Shown here: one piece after another, positions 32,074-41,197 of the stretch
How positions within the stretch are numbered: the stretch's first letter is position 1
Layout of the letters: each line of letters starts with the position of its first letter
Assembly (NCBI RefSeq): GCF_016901135.1
Contig: NZ_JAFEVL010000036.1
Location: 1-64,000, forward strand
DNA: 64,000 nucleotides
Origin: Martinezella lusitana
Lineage (GTDB): Bacteria > Pseudomonadota > Alphaproteobacteria > Rhizobiales > Rhizobiaceae
Direction of reading: 5' to 3'
Notes under the pieces: model-generated
Database searches by the model: none
Told to the model about the DNA's origin: nothing
What the model saw: the letters and a program-made list of their open reading frames with translations, nothing else
Translations under genes and position numbers: made by a program

Positions 32074-32823
32074 ATGATGAAAGTTGGTATTCTTGGTGCC
32101 GGCCACATTGGAAAAACGCTGGTCCGTGAACTCAGTAGAACCGGGTACGATGTGAAAGTTGCAAACTCACGTGGTCCTGAAACGATCGATGCATCAATAT
32201 TTGCATCTGGTGGACGCGCAGTAACGATCGAGCAGGCAGTCGAGGACGCCGATATCCTAATCCTTTCGATCCCACTCAACCGCCTGCCCGAAATTGCGCC
32301 CAAAATTGCCGCCCTTCCAGAGGACACGGTGGTGATCGATACGTCCAACTACTATCCGATGCGTGATACCAAGATCGCTGATATAGAAGCCGGCGAAGTC
32401 GAGAGTGTCTGGGTCTCCAGACAACTCGGCCGACCGGTCGTAAAGGCCTGGAATGCGATCGGTTCCGATTCTTTCGCCCGACTGGGAAAACCTGCGGGTC
32501 ACCCGGATCGGATCGCCATACCAGTCGCTGCAGATAATGAACGCGACCGACGAGTCGCCATGGCGCTTGTCGGCGATACGGGATTCGACGCGGTCGATGC
32601 TGGACCGCTTTCCGAGTCATGGCGCCAGCAGCCCGGCGCCCCCGTTTACTGCACGGACCTCACGGCCATTGAGATGCCCGATGCACTCGCCTCCACGGAA
32701 AGATCCCGGCTGCCGCAGCGGCGAGACCTGTCCGTCGCTGCGGTTCAGGAGAGGCTCGGCGACAAGAAGAGCAATCCCGACGCGGACTTTCTCGTGCGTT
32801 TGAACAGGGCCCTGTTCCTGTAG
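32074..32823 (+). CDS. NADPH-dependent F420-reductase-like oxidoreductase, copy 2
   Basis: A 249-residue paralogue of the preceding gene with the same order of motifs: MMKVGILGAGHIGKTLVREL, ANSRGPETIDAS, VVIDTSNYYPMRDTKI, WNAIGSDSFARLGKP and SWRQQPGAPVYCTDL. GAGGAAAT precedes ATG 32074, 14 bases after the upstream stop; a GTG at 32056 overlapping that stop is a less likely start. The pair arose by an old duplication, as identity is moderate and spread evenly. Confidence 0.88.
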   Translation: MMKVGILGAGHIGKTLVRELSRTGYDVKVANSRGPETIDASIFASGGRAVTIEQAVEDADILILSIPLNRLPEIAPKIAALPEDTVVIDTSNYYPMRDTKIADIEAGEVESVWVSRQLGRPVVKAWNAIGSDSFARLGKPAGHPDRIAIPVAADNERDRRVAMALVGDTGFDAVDAGPLSESWRQQPGAPVYCTDLTAIEMPDALASTERSRLPQRRDLSVAAVQERLGDKKSNPDADFLVRLNRALFL

Positions 32824-32955
32824 CTCGCCATCTTATGCATCCACGGCGAAAATACACCTGCCGTCGCCTCCCCGGGATCGCCGCGCTGCCACAACGCCAA
32901 TAATGACCGGTACAGACCAGATGACGCGGCCAACGAGCCCTGCGAGGGCCGGCAC

Positions 32956-34290
32956 ATGGAATCGATAATGTCGCGAAAAATGATGATCGGAATGCATTTC
33001 GGAAACGGTTATGGCTCCCAGCCGGGCGCATGGCGCATGGCGGGAGTCGATCCCCGGAACTACACTAACTTTGACAGCCAGGTGCGATATGGCCAGGCGG
33101 CGGAAAGGGGCAAGTTCCAGTTCCTGTTCATGCCGGACTTTCCGGTACTGACCGGCAATGTCGAGACCGAAGCCCCGATGATCAACATCGATCCGATGAT
33201 GACTCTTGCGGCCGTCGCGCGTGGCACCGAGCGGATCGGGCTGGTCGCGACCGGCTCGACCACGTTCAACGAGCCCTATAATCTGGCGCGCCAGTTCAAG
33301 GCTCTCGACCTGATGAGCCATGGCCGGGCGGGATGGAATGCGGTTCCGACCAGCGATCCCGCGATCGCCGCCAATTACGGTCGCGAACTGCCGTCCCGCG
33401 GCGAAAAATACCAGCGTCTCCATGAGTCGATCCAGATCGTTCAGGCCCTCTGGGGCAGCTGGGAAATGGGGGCATGGGTGCATGACGCCGCATCGGGGCA
33501 TTTCGCGCACTCTTCCAGGATCCGGCCCATCAATCTTCACGGGAGCCATGTCGGCGCCAGCGGTCCGCTGCCGCTCCCGCCATCCGAACAGGGCCAGCCG
33601 GTCATCTTTCAGGCGGGCGGTGGCGACCAGGGGCTGGAGGTCGCGGGCCGATATGCAAGCGGCGTCATCGGCGCGGTCTACACGATGGAGGCGGCCCGTG
33701 CGCAGCGCACTGCGCTCCGCAATGCGGCGGAACGGGCCGGCCGCGATCCCGACGACGTCAAGTTCTTTCCGGGCCTGATGACGACGATTGCGCCCGACAG
33801 ACGGAGCGGGCTCGACCGCCGGATTGCAGTCAGCGGGGAAACCTTCCCACAGCGCGTCGGATATCTCGGGCAGATGCTAGGGTTGCCGCTCCAGGTGGCC
33901 CGGCTCGACGAGCCACTGTCACAGGCTCAAATCTCGGCGGCTCGCCCGTCGCCGCGCGATCCCCGCTCGGCACATGCCCTGAACATCGCCAGGGAGGGCT
34001 GGAGCTTGCGGGATATTCTGGCGCATGGCGTGATCGACTATCACCCGGTCATTGCCGGACCCGCCGTCGAAGCTGCCGATCATATGCAAGCCTGGTTCGA
34101 GGCCGGTGCAGCCGACGGCTTCTGGCTGTCGCCAGACGTCTACGAAGACGGCATCGATGCGCTCGTCGATGGCGTGGTCCCTCTCCTGCAGGATCGCGGG
34201 CTGTTTCATCGCGACTACGAGGGGAAAACCCTACGCGACCATCTAGGCGCGCCGCCCCAGTACGGGCTCGATCCGCGCATCAGGCCGTGA
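32956..34290 (+). CDS. LLM-class flavin-dependent monooxygenase (NtaA/SnaA/DszA family)
   Basis: A 444-residue TIM-barrel flavin monooxygenase. MMIGMHFGNGYGSQPGAWRM, FMPDFPVLTG, then VATGSTTFNEPYNLARQFKA, LDLMSHGRAGWNAVPTSDP and PVIFQAGGGDQGLEVAGRYA are the markers of the nitrilotriacetate/alkanesulfonate/dibenzothiophene-sulfone branch, which takes FMNH2 from a partner reductase. Start ATG 32956 has GAGGG six bases upstream; ATG 32968 is an alternative. The two F420-reductase-like genes upstream are in the same direction; whether they supply reduced flavin is unknown. Substrate unknown. Confidence 0.9.
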   Translation: MESIMSRKMMIGMHFGNGYGSQPGAWRMAGVDPRNYTNFDSQVRYGQAAERGKFQFLFMPDFPVLTGNVETEAPMINIDPMMTLAAVARGTERIGLVATGSTTFNEPYNLARQFKALDLMSHGRAGWNAVPTSDPAIAANYGRELPSRGEKYQRLHESIQIVQALWGSWEMGAWVHDAASGHFAHSSRIRPINLHGSHVGASGPLPLPPSEQGQPVIFQAGGGDQGLEVAGRYASGVIGAVYTMEAARAQRTALRNAAERAGRDPDDVKFFPGLMTTIAPDRRSGLDRRIAVSGETFPQRVGYLGQMLGLPLQVARLDEPLSQAQISAARPSPRDPRSAHALNIAREGWSLRDILAHGVIDYHPVIAGPAVEAADHMQAWFEAGAADGFWLSPDVYEDGIDALVDGVVPLLQDRGLFHRDYEGKTLRDHLGAPPQYGLDPRIRP

Positions 34291-34562
34291 ACGGAAGATT
34301 GCATCGCGTCAAACAACGAACGGGATGACGAGCCTCATCCACGCACGCAAGCCGGCTTCCCGACAATCCGGCTGGGGTGTGCGCGAGATCTATCAGGCCG
34401 CTGTCATTTCTGACGGCGTTCGTTCGTCTGCGACCACTTTGCCGGACTGCAGGTGACCGCCATCGAGAACCGCCGCGACAGGCTGCGAGCAAGTTGGTCT
34501 GGGCGGTGACTGTGATAGTCGAGAGAGGCCGTCGATTCTTGCGAGATATCATTGTAGAGAAA

Positions 34563-34593
34563 CCGTGGGGAGCGGCATGAACGCTCCCCACGG
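34563..34593 (-). terminator. Terminator of the D-tartrate dehydratase gene
   Basis: CCGTGGGGAGCG (34563-34574) pairs perfectly with CGCTCCCCACGG (34582-34593), a 12-bp stem 10 bases beyond the stop of the dehydratase gene, followed on the minus strand by TTTCTC. Confidence 0.65.
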
Positions 34594-34602
34594 GATACGC
34601 GA

Positions 34603-35766
34603 TTACTCGGCGAGTTCGCGCATGACCTTGATCAGATCGGATTTGCCTTCGAAGCCGATGCCCGGCAGTTCCGGCATCGTGATGTGGCCATCAATAACCT
34701 TGACGCCGTCCGGGAAGCCGCCATAGGGCTGGAAGAGATCCGGATAGCTCTCGTTGCCACCGAGCCCGAGACCGGCGGCAATATTGAGCGACATTTGGTG
34801 ACCACCGTGCGGAATGCAGCGCGATGGCGACCAGCCGAACTGGCGCAGCACGTCCAGCGTGCGCAGATACTCGACGAGACCGTAGGATAGGGCGCAGTCG
34901 AACTGCAGGAAGTCACGGTCGGCGCGCATGCCCCCGTAACGAAGCAGGTTGCGAGCGTCCTGATGGGAAAATAGGTTCTCACCCGTTGCCATTGGCGCGT
35001 CATAGAATTCAGAGATAGCGGCCTGCAGCGCATAGTCGAGCGGATCGCCGATTTCCTCGTACCAGAAGAGCGGATAGTCGCGCAGCATCTTGGCATAGGC
35101 GATGCCGGTCTCCAGATCGAAGCGGCCGTTTGCATCCACAGCTAGCTTTGCCTGCGAGCCAATTTCCTCCAGAACGGATTCGATGCGGCCCCGGTCTTCC
35201 TCGATCGACGCGCCACCGATCTTCATCTTGACGACATTGTAGCCGAGGTCGAGATAGCCGCGCATTTCCTTGCGGAGGGCACTGTTATCCTTGCCGGGGT
35301 AGTAGTAGCCGCCGGCGGCGTAGACGAAGACTTTGGGGTTGGCCCCGCGGCCCTTCATGTCGGCTAGATGGCGGAAGAGCGGCTTGCCCTCAATCTTGGC
35401 AACGGCATCCCAGATCGCCATGTCGATAGTGCCGACAGCTACCGAGCGCTCGCCATGACCACCCGGCTTCTCGTTCATCATCATCTTCGCCCAGATCTTG
35501 TGCGGGTCGAGATTGGTGCCTGCCTCGTTGATCAGGTCCGCCGGATCGGCTTCCAGGATGCGGTCCTTGAACCGCTCGCGGATCAGGCCGCCCTGGCCAT
35601 AGCGGCCATTCGAGTTAAAGCCGTAACCAACGACGCGGCGGCCGTCCTTGACGACGTCGGTGACGACGGCGACGAGACTGGCTGTCATCTTCGAGAAGTC
35701 GATATAGGCGTTGCGGATGGGCGAAGCGATGGGCTTAGTGACTTCGCAGACGTCGACGATACGCAT
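34603..35766 (-). CDS. tarD: D-tartrate dehydratase (enolase superfamily)
   Basis: A 387-residue enolase-superfamily enzyme that closely follows the Bradyrhizobium D-tartrate dehydratase pattern: ITKP-like VTKPIASPIRNAYIDFSKMT, GYGFNSNGRYGQGGLIRERF, MMMNEKPGGHGERSVAVGTI, NVVKMKIGG (catalytic Lys), LAVDANGRFDLETGIAYAKM (metal Asp), WYEEIGDPLDY and IPHGGHQMSLNIAAGLGLGG (catalytic His). It converts D-tartrate to oxaloacetate. Start 35766 (MRIVDVCEV) was chosen because GGAGATC is just upstream. It is in line with the tartrate dehydrogenase and TctABC genes, separated from them by about 310 bases. Confidence 0.92.
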   Translation of the reverse strand: MRIVDVCEVTKPIASPIRNAYIDFSKMTASLVAVVTDVVKDGRRVVGYGFNSNGRYGQGGLIRERFKDRILEADPADLINEAGTNLDPHKIWAKMMMNEKPGGHGERSVAVGTIDMAIWDAVAKIEGKPLFRHLADMKGRGANPKVFVYAAGGYYYPGKDNSALRKEMRGYLDLGYNVVKMKIGGASIEEDRGRIESVLEEIGSQAKLAVDANGRFDLETGIAYAKMLRDYPLFWYEEIGDPLDYALQAAISEFYDAPMATGENLFSHQDARNLLRYGGMRADRDFLQFDCALSYGLVEYLRTLDVLRQFGWSPSRCIPHGGHQMSLNIAAGLGLGGNESYPDLFQPYGGFPDGVKVIDGHITMPELPGIGFEGKSDLIKVMRELAE

Positions 35767-35831
35767 GTGGATCTCCGGTTCAGCTTTAGGTAGATAGCGA
35801 ATGTTGTCTCTCTGCTGCACCTTCGCAGCGA

Positions 35832-36045
35832 TCAGACGAGAGGACTAATGCCTTGGTAGCCGAGCGAGGCCGCGCATTCCAATGCTCTGACGATTTGTAT
35901 TGGTGCCGTTTCGACATTGCCAGTTCTCGCAATTTGACGAAGTAGAATGAGAACCTGGGCGGACGATAAGGATACTTGACTGAATCGCTCTATCCGCCTC
36001 CATAGAATCGAATACCCGGCGATGCCAATTCGGCTTCATTGAGCG
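35832..36045 (-). pseudogene. Possible relic of a gene 3' end
   Basis: A minus-strand frame of about 65 codons without a start encodes GIAGYSILWRRIERFSQVSL, SSAQVLILLRQIARTGNVET and PIQIVRALECAASLGYQGIS before a TGA at 35834-35832. The composition is protein-like, but no family is recognised. It sits between the dehydratase and dehydrogenase genes. Confidence 0.25.
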
Positions 36046-36077
36046 GCTGCCGGCATATTCAGCGCCACGGCATGTCA

Positions 36078-37163
36078 TTAAAGGGTTTCCGCAACGGCCT
36101 TTCCGCAAGTGACGGTGTCCGCATCTCCGCCCAGGTCGCGTGTCCGAAGCCTTCGATCGGCGAGCACCGTCTCGATGCCGGCCATCACGGCGGCGCTGGC
36201 GTCATGCTCTCCAAGATGGTCCAGCATCATCGCTGCCGACCATATCTGTCCGATGGGATTGGCGATGCCCTGCCCCGCGATATCCGGCGCCGATCCGTGG
36301 ACGGGCTCGAACAGTGAGGGGAATTTCCGCTCCGGGTTGATGTTACCCGATGGCGCGATGCCGATCGTGCCGGTGCAGGCCGGACCCAAATCCGAAAGGA
36401 TGTCGCCGAACAGGTTCGATGCGACGACCACGTCGAAGCGGTCGGGGTTCAGCACGAAATGCGCGCAGAGAATATCGATATGATATTTGTCCCAGGCGAT
36501 ATCCGGATAGGATTTGGCCATCTCCTCTACCCGCTCGTCCCAGTAGGGCATCGAGATGGAAATGCCGTTCGACTTGGTGGCGGAGGTCAGGCGCTTGCGG
36601 GGCCGGGTCTGGGCGAGATCGAAGGCGAATTTCAGGATCCGATCGACGCCGATCCGCGTCATCACCGTTTCCTGCAGAACTGTTTCCCGCTCGGTTCCCG
36701 GGAGGATGCGCCCGCCGATCGACGAATACTCACCCTCGGTGTTCTCCCGGACGACGTAGAAGTCGATATCGCCAGGGCCGCGCCCGGCGAGAGGAGACGT
36801 GACGCCGGGCATCAGCCGCACGGGCCTAAGACTGACATACTGGTCGAATTCCCGCCGGAACTGGATCAGCGAACCCCAGAGCGAAATATGATCGGGAACG
36901 ATCTCCGGCCAACCGACTGCGCCGAAGAAAATGGCGTCGTGACCACCGATCTGCGCCTTCCAGTCCTCCGGCATCATCTGCCCGTGCTTCACGTAGTAAT
37001 CGCAGGATGCGAAGTCGAAGCCGGCGATCCGAAGCTCGAAGCCGAACTTTTTCGATGCCGCTTCGAGGACCCGGATGCCTTCGGGAACGACCTCTTTCCC
37101 GATCCCGTCTCCCGCGATGGAAGCGATCTTGTAGACGCGGTTGGTTCTGTGTTCCAAAGTCAT
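36078..37163 (-). CDS. ttuC: Tartrate dehydrogenase/decarboxylase (isopropylmalate dehydrogenase family)
   Basis: A 361-residue beta-decarboxylating dehydrogenase. YKIASIAGDGIGKEVVPEGI is the family start; SLRPVRLMPGVTSPLAGRGP with VVRENTEGEYSSIGG matches tartrate dehydrogenases more than LeuB; metal Asp residues are in CAHFVLNPDRFDVVVASNLF and GDILSDLGPA; and EPVHGSAPDIAGQGIANPIG is the NAD loop. It oxidises tartrate or decarboxylates D-malate. Its start is 12 bases from the stop of tctA, so it is in the transporter operon, which supports tartrate as the substrate. Confidence 0.9.
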   Translation of the reverse strand: MTLEHRTNRVYKIASIAGDGIGKEVVPEGIRVLEAASKKFGFELRIAGFDFASCDYYVKHGQMMPEDWKAQIGGHDAIFFGAVGWPEIVPDHISLWGSLIQFRREFDQYVSLRPVRLMPGVTSPLAGRGPGDIDFYVVRENTEGEYSSIGGRILPGTERETVLQETVMTRIGVDRILKFAFDLAQTRPRKRLTSATKSNGISISMPYWDERVEEMAKSYPDIAWDKYHIDILCAHFVLNPDRFDVVVASNLFGDILSDLGPACTGTIGIAPSGNINPERKFPSLFEPVHGSAPDIAGQGIANPIGQIWSAAMMLDHLGEHDASAAVMAGIETVLADRRLRTRDLGGDADTVTCGKAVAETL

Positions 37164-37175
37164 GCTCCAGTTCGA

Positions 37176-38684
37176 TCAGTCTTCCTCGACGAAGACCTCG
37201 TTGCGACGTCTCGCGATGTTGGGGAGAAAGGCGACGACCAGCACCATGAGGGCGACGGCCAGAAGGCCTGCGCTGATGGGCCGCGTGACGAAGACGGAGA
37301 CGTCGCCGTGCGAAATCGTCATCGCCCTGCGCAGATGCTCCTCCAGCAGGGGCCCGAGGACGAAGCCCAGCAGCATGGGCGCGGGCTCGAAATCCAGCTT
37401 CGACAATACGTAACCGAGCACACCGAACGCGGCCATCACATAGAGATCGAACGTGTTGGAGTTCACGCTGTAGACGCCAATCGAGGCGAAGGCGAGGATC
37501 GCCGGAAACAGCACCGTGTAGGGAACGGTCAGAAGCTTAACCCACAGGCCGATAAGTGGCAGATTGAGGATGACGAGAAGCAGGTTGCCGATCCACATCG
37601 AGGCGATGAGGCCCCAGAACAGAACGGGTTGCTCGGTCGCGACCTGCGGTCCCGGCACGATGCCCTGGATGATCATCGCGCCGATCATGAGCGCCATGAC
37701 GGGATTGGCGGGCACGCCGAGGGTCAGCATAGGAATGAAGGAGGTCTGCGCCCCGGCATTGTTCGCAGCCTCCGGTCCCGCAACTCCCTCGATCGCGCCA
37801 TGGCCGAAGCGCTCTGGTGTCTTGGAGATTTTCTTCTCCAGCGCATAGGATGCGAAGGACGCCAGGATCGCGCCGCCGCCCGGAAGAACGCCAAGCGCGG
37901 ACCCCAACAGCGTGCCCCGGCATGCCGGCCCGATCATGGCCTTGAAATCTGCGCGACTTGGCCAGAGGCCTGCAACACGGCTGATGACGGCGGTTCGCTC
38001 GATCGTCGTCTCCAGGTTTCGCAGTATTTCGGCGATACCAAAAAGGCCCACGGCAACGGCGACGAAGTTCAAACCGTCCGCCAGTTCCGGCCGGCCGAGC
38101 GTGAAACGCATCGCCCCTGTGTTAATGTCCGTTCCGGCAAGTCCGAAGACAAGGCCCATCGAGACCATGGCGATCGTCTTCAGTACCGATCCGCGGGCGA
38201 GAACGATGGAGGCGGCGAGCCCGAGGACCATCAGGCCGAAATATTCGGGCGAGCCGAATTTGAGCGCAATCATCGTCAGCGGCGGTGCAAGTGCGGCTAC
38301 GACCACGGTCGCGATCGTCCCGGCAAAGAAGGAACTGAGCGCCGCTGCGGCAAGTGCCGGCCCTGCTCTCCCCTGCCGCGCCATTTGGTATCCATCCAGG
38401 GCCGTCACGGCCGACGAGGATTCGCCCGGCAGATTGATAAGGATCGCCGTCGTCGAGCCGCCGTACTGTGCGCCGTAGTAGATGCCGGCAAGCATGATCA
38501 GAGATGTCTCGGGCGAAAGCGAAAGCGTGATTGGCAGGAGCATGGCGATTGTTGCCGTCGGGCCGATCCCCGGGAGAACGCCGACCAGCGTTCCGAGCAG
38601 CGTGCCCACGAAGCAAAAGAGAATGTTATAGGGCGTCAGAGCCGCGCTCAGGCCGAGCCCCAGATTACTGATGAGGTCCATCAT
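37176..38684 (-). CDS. tctA: TctA, large permease of a tripartite tricarboxylate transporter
   Basis: A 502-residue inner-membrane protein with about 12 spans. GVLPGIGPTATIAMLLPITL and YGAQYGGSTTAILINLPGES near the N-terminus are the TctA signature, repeated in inverted form at ALGVLPGGGAILASFASYAL and MLTLGVPANPVMALMIGAMI. It imports carboxylates with the TctC binding protein using an ion gradient. Four bases separate it from tctB. The dehydratase and dehydrogenase genes downstream suggest tartrate or a similar dicarboxylate as substrate. Confidence 0.95.
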   Translation of the reverse strand: MMDLISNLGLGLSAALTPYNILFCFVGTLLGTLVGVLPGIGPTATIAMLLPITLSLSPETSLIMLAGIYYGAQYGGSTTAILINLPGESSSAVTALDGYQMARQGRAGPALAAAALSSFFAGTIATVVVAALAPPLTMIALKFGSPEYFGLMVLGLAASIVLARGSVLKTIAMVSMGLVFGLAGTDINTGAMRFTLGRPELADGLNFVAVAVGLFGIAEILRNLETTIERTAVISRVAGLWPSRADFKAMIGPACRGTLLGSALGVLPGGGAILASFASYALEKKISKTPERFGHGAIEGVAGPEAANNAGAQTSFIPMLTLGVPANPVMALMIGAMIIQGIVPGPQVATEQPVLFWGLIASMWIGNLLLVILNLPLIGLWVKLLTVPYTVLFPAILAFASIGVYSVNSNTFDLYVMAAFGVLGYVLSKLDFEPAPMLLGFVLGPLLEEHLRRAMTISHGDVSVFVTRPISAGLLAVALMVLVVAFLPNIARRRNEVFVEED

Positions 38685-38687
38685 AGT

Positions 38688-39140
38688 CTATACTCCCAAC
38701 CAGGGACCGATAAGACGGACGGGCAGCCCGAGGCCATAGTAGAAGACGCCCAGACAGAACACGGTGATGCCCAAAGTGATGGCAAGAACGACAAGCGGTT
38801 TTTGCCCGGTCGCGGCAGTTGCGGCAGATAACGAGGTAATCGCCACCGCTGGCACAAACCCCAGGCCACGGACGGTCAGGCCGAACAGGATCGGCGCGAT
38901 GATAATGGCGACCAGAGCCCGCAAGGGTGCGATCTGCGGGTGAAAGACCTCAGTGTCCCTGAGGGCCTTAGGGCCGATGGCGATGCCGATCACCGTGATG
39001 ACGATCGACAGGATCAGAGGGAAATAGCCCGGGCCCATTCTGAGTGCAGAGCCGACGTCCATTGTAAACACGGACGAAATACCGAAGCCGATCCCGACGG
39101 CCAGCAGCGTGCCGGAAGCGGCAACATTCTTGATATCCAT
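38688..39140 (-). CDS. tctB: TctB, small permease subunit
   Basis: A 150-residue protein with four hydrophobic segments; ALRMGPGYFPLILSIVITVI is the typical TctB motif after the first span. GGAGG lies just upstream of ATG 39140. It forms the membrane complex with TctA. A strong hairpin separates it from tctC upstream. Confidence 0.9.
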   Translation of the reverse strand: MDIKNVAASGTLLAVGIGFGISSVFTMDVGSALRMGPGYFPLILSIVITVIGIAIGPKALRDTEVFHPQIAPLRALVAIIIAPILFGLTVRGLGFVPAVAITSLSAATAATGQKPLVVLAITLGITVFCLGVFYYGLGLPVRLIGPWLGV

Positions 39141-39152
39141 GGAGGACCTCCG

Positions 39153-39182
39153 TTCGACTGCGGGCTTTACCCCGCAGTCGAA
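39153..39182 (-). promoter_or_regulatory. Intercistronic hairpin between tctC and tctB
   Basis: TTCGACTGCGGG (39153-39164) pairs perfectly with CCCGCAGTCGAA (39171-39182) around a 6-base loop, with no T-run. Placed after the binding-protein gene and before the permeases, it probably stabilises the tctC message or partly terminates transcription so that TctC is made in excess. Confidence 0.65.
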
Positions 39183-39191
39183 CTATCAATC

Positions 39192-40157
39192 TTAATCTGC
39201 AAACTGACCGGCAGCCTTGATGATGGGATCCCACCGCTTGATTTCGGAATCGAGCTTCGTGCGAAGCGCCTCCTGGGTCGCCTGCTCCTTCGTCGCAGGC
39301 ATAGTGGCGATCTGCGCGAAGCGTTCTTTCAAGGTAGCGTCTTCCATTGCGGCCTGGAGTGCCGTCGTCAGCTTGTCCAGGACGTCTTTCGGCGTGCCTT
39401 TGGGGGCGTATACGCCATGCCAGACGCCGACTTTGAATTCGGGCAATCCAGCTTCAGTAGTCGTTGGAACATCGGGCAACGTGGCAGCCCTCGCGTCACT
39501 GGTAATCGCATATGCCTTCACCTGCTTCTGTGTGATCGGACCGACAGTATTCGTTGCCTGGTCGCAGGTCATATCGATCTGGCCACCGAGCAAATCCGTC
39601 ATGATCGGGCCATTTCCCTTGTAGGGAACGGTCGTCATCTGCGTTCCGATCGTTGACATGAACAGCGTTCCGCAGAGATGGGACGCGGCTCCAATGCCGG
39701 CATGGGCGTAGGTGACCTTGTTACCGTTCTGCTTGATGTAGGCGACGAGTTCCTGAAACGTCGAAGCCGGGAACTCATTGCGCGCGATGACCGTCATCGC
39801 GGCGTCGCTGACAAGGCCGATCGGTTCAAACGCTTCCGTGGGATTATAGGGTAACTGTCTGTAAAGTGCCGGAGCCGTCGCCATTCCAATATGATGAACG
39901 AGAATCGTATACCCGTCCGGATCCGCATCCGCCACACGCCGGGCACCGATCGTTCCACCTGCGCCGGCGACGTTCTCCACGACGATCTGCTTGCCGAGCG
40001 ACTTTGACATGGCGTCGGCGGTAAGCCGGGCGATGGTATCGGTTGGCCCACCAGGCGCGTAGGGAACCACCATGAATATATTGCGCTCCGGGTAGTCCGC
40101 GGCAAAAACCGGGGTGACTGATAGCGTAAATGCAGCTATGATCGATAGTACCTTCAT
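39192..40157 (-). CDS. tctC: TctC, periplasmic tricarboxylate-type binding protein (Bug family)
   Basis: A 321-residue Bug-type binding protein with a signal peptide (MKVLSIIAAFTLSVTPVFAA). ADYPERNIFMVVPYAPGGPT, DTIARLTADAMSKSLGKQIV and VENVAGAGGTIGARRVADAD PDGYTILV are the family markers. Start 40157 was chosen because GGGAGG is upstream and the signal peptide begins there. It delivers substrate to TctAB; tartrate is inferred from the neighbouring enzymes. First gene of the operon, divergent from a LysR gene. Confidence 0.93.
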   Translation of the reverse strand: MKVLSIIAAFTLSVTPVFAADYPERNIFMVVPYAPGGPTDTIARLTADAMSKSLGKQIVVENVAGAGGTIGARRVADADPDGYTILVHHIGMATAPALYRQLPYNPTEAFEPIGLVSDAAMTVIARNEFPASTFQELVAYIKQNGNKVTYAHAGIGAASHLCGTLFMSTIGTQMTTVPYKGNGPIMTDLLGGQIDMTCDQATNTVGPITQKQVKAYAITSDARAATLPDVPTTTEAGLPEFKVGVWHGVYAPKGTPKDVLDKLTTALQAAMEDATLKERFAQIATMPATKEQATQEALRTKLDSEIKRWDPIIKAAGQFAD

Positions 40158-40279
40158 TGTCTTCCTCCCATTTGCCGTCGTCTCCAACAACGGCACTCCT
40201 CAACGCAACATTCGCGAACAAGCGATTGACGGTCCAATGCCGTTTCGGCTTCAATTGATGCCGTGAGTGAGAGGATGAA

Positions 40280-41197
40280 ATGGATACTGCCTGGCTTTTA
40301 GATCTGCGAGCCCTCGCCGACACCCTCAATTTCTCGAGGGCTGCGGAGATGCGAAACATTACCCAGCCCGCTTTCGGTCGACGGATAAAGGCATTTGAAG
40401 ATTGGAGCGGATCCGTTCTGGTCGATCGTTCGACGCACCGCATCAGGATTACGCCCGCGGGCGAAATCATGCTGGATGCTGCAAATGATATTCTCCAAAG
40501 GATCGAGAGGGCAACCCAGGACTTGAGCCAGGAACGGTCCGCCACTGCGACCCTGACCTTTGCAGCGACGCACGCCTTGTCGTTCACCTTTTTCCCGGGT
40601 TGGGTCCAAAGTCTTGGCTCGTCGGTGGCGACCGTCCCAATCCGGCTCCTCTCGGACAATATGAATGAGTGTGAGAAGATGATGGCCGAAGGCCGAGCGC
40701 AGTTTCTTCTCTGCCACTTCCATCCAAACAGCGAAATTCGATTGCATGAAGCCGATTTCAAGTACGTGGAACTCGCCAGCGACGTTCTTCTCCCGGTGGC
40801 TCAGAAGAATAATGAGGGAGCGCCAATCCACAAACTACCTGGCACACCGTTAGATCCTGTTGCGCATATATCGTTCGACGAGAAGTCCGGAATGGGCAGA
40901 ATCTTGGCCGCCAACCTGCCGCACGTCGGCAGCGAATTACATCTTGCGCGCGTGTTCACATCTCACCTGGCAATGGTCTTGAAGGCCTTGGCACTCGAAG
41001 GCAAGGGTGTCGCGTGGATACCGCGGAGCCTTGCCAATTCCGAGCTGGAACCAGCAGGCAAGCTTGCAGTCGCCGGCGACGAGAAGTGGAACGTACCGGT
41101 CAAGATCGTGCTGATCCGATCGCGGTCACGCATGACAGAGTTGGCCGAGAAATTCTGGACGACCGTAGAACGTGCATCCAAGCGAAAGCCGACATGA
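40280..41197 (+). CDS. LysR family regulator of the tartrate/Tct operon
   Basis: A 305-residue LysR protein: the N-terminal winged helix is LRALADTLNFSRAAEMRNIT QPAFGRRIKAFEDWSGSVLV, followed by the periplasmic-binding-like effector domain. The wording of the helix (TQPAFGRRIKALE) is that of the subgroup near YjiE/HypT-like regulators. It is divergent from tctC with 122 bases between, the usual arrangement for a LysR activator that senses the operon's substrate. Confidence 0.9.
   Translation: MDTAWLLDLRALADTLNFSRAAEMRNITQPAFGRRIKAFEDWSGSVLVDRSTHRIRITPAGEIMLDAANDILQRIERATQDLSQERSATATLTFAATHALSFTFFPGWVQSLGSSVATVPIRLLSDNMNECEKMMAEGRAQFLLCHFHPNSEIRLHEADFKYVELASDVLLPVAQKNNEGAPIHKLPGTPLDPVAHISFDEKSGMGRILAANLPHVGSELHLARVFTSHLAMVLKALALEGKGVAWIPRSLANSELEPAGKLAVAGDEKWNVPVKIVLIRSRSRMTELAEKFWTTVERASKRKPT

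Noticed and set aside
36459..38831. A 790-codon plus-strand frame across the tartrate dehydrogenase and tctA genes
   Set aside because: It is antisense to two clearly recognised genes; its His/Arg/Gly/Asp-rich composition is that of a mirror frame in GC-rich DNA.
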